DNA of 64,000 nucleotides from Juglans regia (taxonomy: Eukaryota; Streptophyta; Magnoliopsida; Fagales; Juglandaceae). A program made the translations under genes and the position numbers. Under the pieces are notes generated by a model. The model was not told where the DNA came from, did no database searches, and worked only from the letters and a program-made list of their open reading frames with translations. Location: positions 6,207,485 through 6,271,484 of the forward strand of contig NC_049909.1 of the NCBI RefSeq assembly GCF_001411555.2. Direction: 5' to 3'. Of this stretch, positions 59,266 to 64,000 are shown in pieces. Every line of letters starts with the position of its first letter. The stretch's first letter is position 1.

Positions 59266-60142
59266 CAGGTAAGCGGGGTTCCTATGCTAGACTTTGCATT
59301 AAATAAAATGAACTGAGGTCCTTTTTGGAAAATGTGCATGTTCTGCTATGAAAAGAAATTTGAAAACAACCTCAGATATTTGTTCTGCATTACTCATGAG
59401 ATTCTGTTTAAGAATAACGTATTTTCTGTCATGACTGGTGTAAACATGAGCTTATTTTTGATATTTTATTTCTGAACTTTGAAAATGAGAGCGAATATGA
59501 AATTTGTGCATAAATTATGTGGTGATATGATTTTGTTCTGTTCCGAAAAATTTTGTTCAGTACATTGTTTGGAAAAGACGTGATTTCTGAAAACCTTTGG
59601 CATGACTCTCTGATTCTGAATTTGATTCTGTTTCTGTTCTGTTCAGTTACGGCCCTGCCACGGGTGATAATAGTGGCATACGGCCCAACCACGGGTAATA
59701 ATAGTGGATACGGCCCAACCACGGGTTATAATAGTGGATACGGCCCAACCACGGGTAATAATAGTGGATACGGCCCTGCCACGGGTTATAGTAGTGGTCT
59801 CTGTTTTGAGTGCACACCTTGGTGACAGAGTGTTTTATGTTCTGCTTGGCTATCCGCAGATGCACAACCCTACCACGGGGGTTATACATGGCCTCTGTTC
59901 TGATATGATGTTTTGATGATGACGATGATCATTTATGCTATGCCAAAGAATATTTTGAATGAAATTATTTCTAAATCTTCGCTCTGATATTTTGATAACA
60001 TGTTCTGCTTCCGCACTCTGAAAATGAAAATGTTTTGTTCTGCATTCTGATTTCTGTAAATGCTCATGTTTATACACTGGTATATGTTCTCTGCTTACTG
60101 AGTTGTTGATAACTCACCCCCCTTATCTCCATAATATTTCAG
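59266..60142 (+). other. Possible intron in the LTR leader of element F
   Basis: A strong splice-donor word CAG|GTAAGC (GT at 59269) and an acceptor-like TATTTCAG|AT (AG at 60141) could remove about 870 bases of leader, including the minisatellite. The donor block is conserved in LTR B and a similar one occurs in D1 and D2. There is no transcript evidence here. Confidence 0.3.
59649..59797 (+). repeat. 30-bp minisatellite, five units, in LTR F
   Basis: ACGGCCCAACCACGGGT plus AATAATAGTGGAT or close variants start at 59649, 59680, 59710, 59740 and 59770. A related single copy is at about 59866. LTR B carries the same motif as 61-bp double units. Confidence 0.92.
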
Positions 60143-60544
60143 ATGACATTGATGGTTCAGCTGAGGATCAGTATTAAAGTCTATGGAGAAGATTAGCATT
60201 GATTTATTGTTGGGTATCTCATGATATTAGTGTTGGTGTTAGAGGTTATTTATCTTTCTTAAGTTTACTTCAATGGATTTAGACGGTTTATGGAGACTAT
60301 GTTAATATTTTATTATTCCTAGTTGTTATTTGAGACATGAAGAAGAGTTGATTTTATTTGGGTTGTTGGATTGAATATTGGATAAATGAGTTTATTTAAT
60401 TTATTTAATTGAAGTATTTACGTTCGATTTGAGGTTTGGTAAAATGGATATATTCTTGAATTTGGAAGTACTCTAGCCTTGTTAGAGTTGTTTATCAGGT
60501 GTTATGAGTTAACTCTCCGGACCCTCGGGGTCGGGGCGTTACAG

Positions 60545-60557
60545 TTGGTATCAGAGA
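60545..60557 (+). promoter_or_regulatory. Primer-binding site of element F
   Basis: TTGGTATCAGAGA, one base after the LTR end, complementary to initiator tRNA-Met as in most plant gypsy elements. Confidence 0.9.
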
Positions 60558-60946
60558 CAGGTTTGAATTCTGCATACTGTAGACCTTGGAGGTTTAGATA
60601 TCTGTGGGTTCATAAGATGTGGAAATTTCAATATAGGAATTGGAGGATTTTAAGGATAGCCATGTAGATATTTAAGTTTGAGTTCCAAGAACCTTATGAT
60701 TGATTTTGATGGGATTTGAGGTTTTAGATTTTGCTGATGTTAGGAATTGAATTTGGAACTTTGAGGTTATAGATTCTAGTGATATACGTGTATTAAGTGA
60801 TGTCAGATTTGCATAGTTATCTGATATATATATATATGTATATGTATTTATATGCATATTTTATTTATCCTCTTATTTTATTCTAATTACCTGGTATTTT
60901 CGTTTTCGTTCATTTTAGAGTGTTTCACCGAGTTTAGACTTTCAGG
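60558..60946 (+). other. Leader of element F between primer-binding site and gag
   Basis: Non-coding, with a TATATA microsatellite at about 60823-60850. No upstream ORF of note. Confidence 0.7.
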
Positions 60947-61960
60947 ATGGCTGCTCGTCGTAGAGTTCGAACACTTGAAGATTTGAACGAAGATGACAAT
61001 GGTGGGGGTTGCACGTTCGAACAATTTAATCGAACGCATCCTCCCACCTTTGATGGAAGAGGCAATGCGAACGCTGCGGAAGATTGGATACAAGACATTG
61101 AAGAAATATTTGGTGTTTTGGAATGTACTGATCAGCAAAAAGTCAAGTTCGCAGCCTTCAAACTATCTGGAGAAGCAAAGAGATGGTGGAATTCTGAGAA
61201 AGTTATCAGGGAAGCTGAGGGGATTGGAGTAATTGTTTGGGCTCAATTCAAGCAGAGTTTCTTCGATCGATTTTTCCCTAAGGCAGATAGGGATGCTAGA
61301 GCCCGAGAGTTCACCAACTTGGTGCAAGGGACCATGACTGTGCGCCAGTATGCTGCAAGGTTTGCGGAATTATCACGTTTCGCCGCATACTTGATTCCCG
61401 ATGAGGAGAAAAAGACTAGGAAGTTTGAAGAAGGCTTGAACTACAGGATTTATGAGCGGGTGATGATCTTGCAGATTCAGAATTTTTCAGAATTAGTACA
61501 CAAGGCGATGCTAGCGGAACAGAATCTTAAGAGGGGTGCTGAATTGCAAGAACAGAGAAAGAGAGCTACTCCACATGGATCCTCTAGTATGGATCAAGGG
61601 CCATGGAAGAAGAGAAATGATGGAAACAGCTTGGGACAAAGGCAAATGCAGGGTTATCAATCAAATAACCCCTGCAAGTTTTGTAACCACGTACACACTG
61701 GGGAGTGTAGAAAGGAAAATGGGTCATGTTTCCGATGTGGAAAGAATGGCCATTTCATCAGAGAATGCCCATTACTGTCAGACGACAAGAATAAGACCAA
61801 CACACCTCCAGGTCCCCGTCAGACGACTCAGGGAAACAATCAGCGTAGAATGGGACCAGCCCGAGTGTTTGCATTGGCAGCTGAAGATGTTGAGGACGAT
61901 AACAATGTGATCACAGGTACCCCACTATTTCTTCTCCTTGAAAGCTTTTGTTTTAGTTGA
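60947..61960 (+). CDS. Element F Gag (open reading frame)
   Basis: 337 codons from an ATG about 400 bp after the primer-binding site. The Retrotrans_gag capsid region (about residues 40-200) reads FDGRGNANAAEDWIQDIEEI, then VKFAAFKLSGEAKRWW, then FKQSFFDRFFPKADRDARA, then FTNLVQGTMTVRQYAARF. A CX2CX4HX4C knuckle CFRCGKNGHFIREC lies at about residues 261-274, with a second cysteine/histidine cluster CKFCNHVHTGEC just before it. Gag assembles the particle and binds element RNA. In relatives the frame continues into protease; here the last 15 residues are out of register with the expected protease start, which appears in the next frame (AFVLVELG), and then stops. This is the only coding region of F and seems intact. 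Confidence 0.92.
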   Translation: MAARRRVRTLEDLNEDDNGGGCTFEQFNRTHPPTFDGRGNANAAEDWIQDIEEIFGVLECTDQQKVKFAAFKLSGEAKRWWNSEKVIREAEGIGVIVWAQFKQSFFDRFFPKADRDARAREFTNLVQGTMTVRQYAARFAELSRFAAYLIPDEEKKTRKFEEGLNYRIYERVMILQIQNFSELVHKAMLAEQNLKRGAELQEQRKRATPHGSSSMDQGPWKKRNDGNSLGQRQMQGYQSNNPCKFCNHVHTGECRKENGSCFRCGKNGHFIRECPLLSDDKNKTNTPPGPRQTTQGNNQRRMGPARVFALAAEDVEDDNNVITGTPLFLLLESFCFS

Positions 61961-62705
61961 GTTGGGATTAATCTTATGATGGCATGGAACTTTCCTAGTT
62001 GTGTAGTTTAGAATATTGTGGTTGGTTGGAAAGGTTTTCAAAGGGATTAGACCCAATATTTTATATCTTCGAGGCACTAGCTTTTGGTGTTTGATGAGTT
62101 AGTATGTGTTTTGGAAGTGAAAAGTCTAGGAAAAATTTATGGTTGGAAGTAGATTTTCTAGGGATTCGGGAATTCGTGACTTGAGTTACCTAGGACTTAA
62201 ATTTTTTTTGAGCATTTGATTGTACTATTATTTGAAGATTTAAATATTATTTTGGGAGTTCTCTTTTGGTTATTTGTGAGGCTTAGCTGGTAAAGACTGA
62301 TTATGTGGAGATTAGTTCTTTTCCGACGTATGTGTTTGGGATTCAATGTTTTAGGACTAGAAGTTGTTAGAGTGAACAGCGGAAGCGTGGTTGTAATGAT
62401 ATAATAGTTTGAGAGTGTTTTTCGTTATTTATTGAGGTTGTATATTAGGTGGAGATTTTGGAATTTATTAGTTGTTTTCAATTGCATTATGGAGGTTTAT
62501 ATTCTAAATTTGATAAGATAGTGTGTGTGAATGTGTATGGCTAGAGAAATTATGGGAGAATACGATCGACAATATGGGAGGGTTAGAATTTGAAATATTA
62601 GGTTCGACAATTGCGGAATATTAATTAGATTTGACATTATGATTAACGAATGGGTTAGGCATGAAATTATTGTAGCGGATAAATATTTAGGCCTTGTTTG
62701 TGATA
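61961..62705 (+). other. Non-coding filler of element F in place of pol
   Basis: About 745 bp without retroelement similarity that I can recognise, in the place of some 4 kb of pol. The origin is unknown: scrambled pol, captured host sequence or another insertion. Confidence 0.6.
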
Positions 62706-62735
62706 CTAGCAAATTTCGAGGACGAAATTTTTCTT

Positions 62736-62748
62736 AAGGGGGGGAGAA
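62736..62748 (+). promoter_or_regulatory. Polypurine tract of element F
   Basis: AAGGGGGGGAGAA directly before the 3' LTR. The overlapping pol-tail frame ends with a TAA inside the first bases of the LTR. Confidence 0.92.
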
Positions 62749-64000
62749 TGTAACACCCAGACCCAAAATTTGTACAGATGGACTGTGATTTTTTTTTTTA
62801 TTTATTTGGAGATCTATGCCGTTTATTTATTATTATTTTTATTATTATTTTTTTCTCCCCGCTTGTTTTGTTTATTTTTTTTCGTTTCCGTCTCTTTCCG
62901 TTTATATTATTTTTTTCGCACGGCTTATATTTATTTTTTTTCCGTCGCACAGCATGCATACGCACGTTTTCGTTCACGGCATGCTTGCACACACACGTCC
63001 CTCTTGCACGTCCCGCGTTCGGTTGGTTTTCATCTAGGGTTTTCTTTTCATGTTCAATCATCTACTTATTTTCATACGAAGAAGGCTCGCGCCGCTGCCT
63101 TCCCACGCCGAACCATAGCCCAATTTTTCCTCCTCAGCCTCCATCCCCTCGGTTCCTCGCACCCCGAGTCGTGCAGCACCCCAAAGTTTATCCGCGTACC
63201 GCGACGCCGTCCCAGCATCACCGCAGCCTGTCCTCACCCTTTCGGAGAGCACCACGCCAGTTAACAGAAAAGCCTCTGCCTTCAGCCTACCGTGCACCGA
63301 GTTGCATACCACGGGAAGCCACCGCAGCCGCCGGGTCCATACCTCCTTAAGCCGCCGTAAACCTGCACGAAACCACCGTGCCCACTGCCCTATCACGCGA
63401 AGCTGTCGCCTAGTGTTCCCGTAGCCTCTACAGCAGGCATCGGACTGCTCTGTTTTGTTATCCAAAAACAGAGCATTTCCAGCCACCTTGAGCCGCTGAA
63501 AGCATCCTCCACCGAAGCTCTTCCGCACTGTGCCCACACAGAAACTGCCGAGGAGGACGTCTCAGCACCCCTGTCCGCCGCACGCAGCCTTTGTTTCCCC
63601 GGTAAGCTCACGCCATTTCTTGTTGGTGTCTCCATTCTCTCGGTCTCTCCCTCTTTCTCTCACCGTCTCTCTCTCGGTTTCAGCTCTCTCTCTCTCTCTC
63701 CCAGTGCACCGCCGCAGTACCCACCACCACTAGCGCACCCGCCCAGCTCCGTCGCAGCTCCACTCCTCTCGGTAGGTCCTCCGTTACTCTTCAACCGCGC
63801 GGCATGGTCACGTTGCTTGGCTTGTATGGTTGTTCCGTAGACTTTCCGTAGTTTAGGAAATATTTTTGTCTGATAATTACTTTTTTACCCTTTGTGGGAT
63901 GTATAGGATATTGTACTGAGTTTATATAGTTTTTTTTTAAAATTATACTATGTGCAACGATTATTTTATTGAAAGTGTATTTTGAACATTTTATTTATGA
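62749..64000 (+). repeat. 3' LTR of element F, truncated by window end
   Basis: The first 1,252 bases match 57754-59005 with about ten substitutions by eye and a few changes in T-run length. Confidence 0.93.

Larger units (their letters stand above)
57754..60543 (+). repeat. 5' LTR of element F, 2.79 kb
   Basis: It runs from TGTAACACCC to GGGGCGTTACA. Layout: T-rich start, GC-rich block with CT microsatellite (57960-58790), AT-rich part, a CAGGTAAG block (59266), a 30-bp minisatellite, a TTGTTGATAACTCACC block and the end. Reading frames of 200 and 159 codons in the GC-rich block are not called as genes: they recur in the 3' LTR copy but show no domain. Confidence 0.92.
57754..64000 (+). mobile_element. 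Element F: young gag-only Tekay/Del-like chromovirus derivative, runs off window
   Basis: The 5' LTR (57754-60543) and 3' LTR (62749 to beyond the window) both start TGTAACACCCAGACCC. A primer-binding site, one Gag ORF (60947-61960) and a polypurine tract are present. Only a few codons of the pol C-terminus remain (ANFEDEIFLKGGRM, 62706-62753). Protease, reverse transcriptase, RNase H and integrase are absent: the internal region is only 2.2 kb. In the visible 1.25 kb the LTRs differ by roughly ten substitutions plus run-length changes by eye, so it inserted recently. TTATG precedes the left end. Mobility would need Pol from a related element. Confidence 0.92.

Noticed and set aside
1..64000. 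Search for host genes, tRNA, rRNA and CRISPR-like arrays
   Set aside because: No candidate survived: all longer coherent frames belong to transposable elements, the tandem repeats lie in LTRs or coding linkers, and no tRNA-like cloverleaf was noticed by eye. A tRNAscan and protein search could still find something I missed.

Overview
The window reads as nuclear DNA of a flowering plant, most probably a eudicot. Everything recognisable is plant transposable-element sequence: Ty1/copia and Ty3/gypsy LTR retrotransposons (CRM-like and Tekay/Del-like chromoviruses), L1-type LINEs, a CACTA (En/Spm) DNA transposon and a hAT-type MITE. I found no host protein-coding gene, tRNA, rRNA or CRISPR array. 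Density, nesting and the excess of solo LTRs fit gene-poor, pericentromere-like heterochromatin (inference). The species cannot be named from what I can see.

Left part (1-15361). An antisense Ty3/gypsy gag relic lies at the edge. It is followed by a heavily decayed, 5'-truncated Ty1/copia element on the + strand (about 1031-6600). Next come an antisense solo LTR (C, 7096-9287, target duplication GTTTA), an AT-rich tract, an antisense LINE endonuclease fragment, and an antisense LTR (A1, 11445-15361). A1 is split by another antisense solo LTR (B, 11526-14076, target duplication CCCGT).

Middle (15362-34646). A decayed antisense CACTA transposon carries a transposase-type ORF and a PF03004-type second ORF. 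A 7.06-kb CRM-like chromovirus (G, 15660-22722, target duplication AGAAT) sits inside the second ORF; its pol ORF runs on into the 3' LTR. Downstream lie a 5'-truncated LINE that keeps only its RNase H end and a region of dispersed near-palindromic CCGTTCGAATGG-type motifs. That motif region received a young Ty1/copia element (H, 28095-33985, target duplication TGAAC), and H in turn received a GGTCC-rich hAT-type MITE (29672-30377, 8-bp target duplication).

Right part (34647-64000). A very old antisense chromovirus (the A-element) forms the scaffold. Its pol is split by solo LTR D1 (39672-44747). Its 5' LTR is split by solo LTR D2 (48051-56562), which itself holds a solo LTR of the scaffold's own family (A4, 50119-54225) and a truncated LINE with a perfect 15-bp target duplication. 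The same 5' LTR was then hit by LTR E (57363), and E was hit by a young Tekay-like element (F, from 57754 past the window end). F has an open gag ORF and a PPT but essentially no pol.

These loci do not work together as a pathway. They are successive insertions whose junctions give a relative chronology. The points most worth a second look are the gag-only F element, the CRM-like ORF/LTR overlap, the hAT-type MITE that splits H without changing its frame, splice-donor-like blocks shared by otherwise different LTR families, the CACTA-like subterminal motif array, and the depth of nesting.
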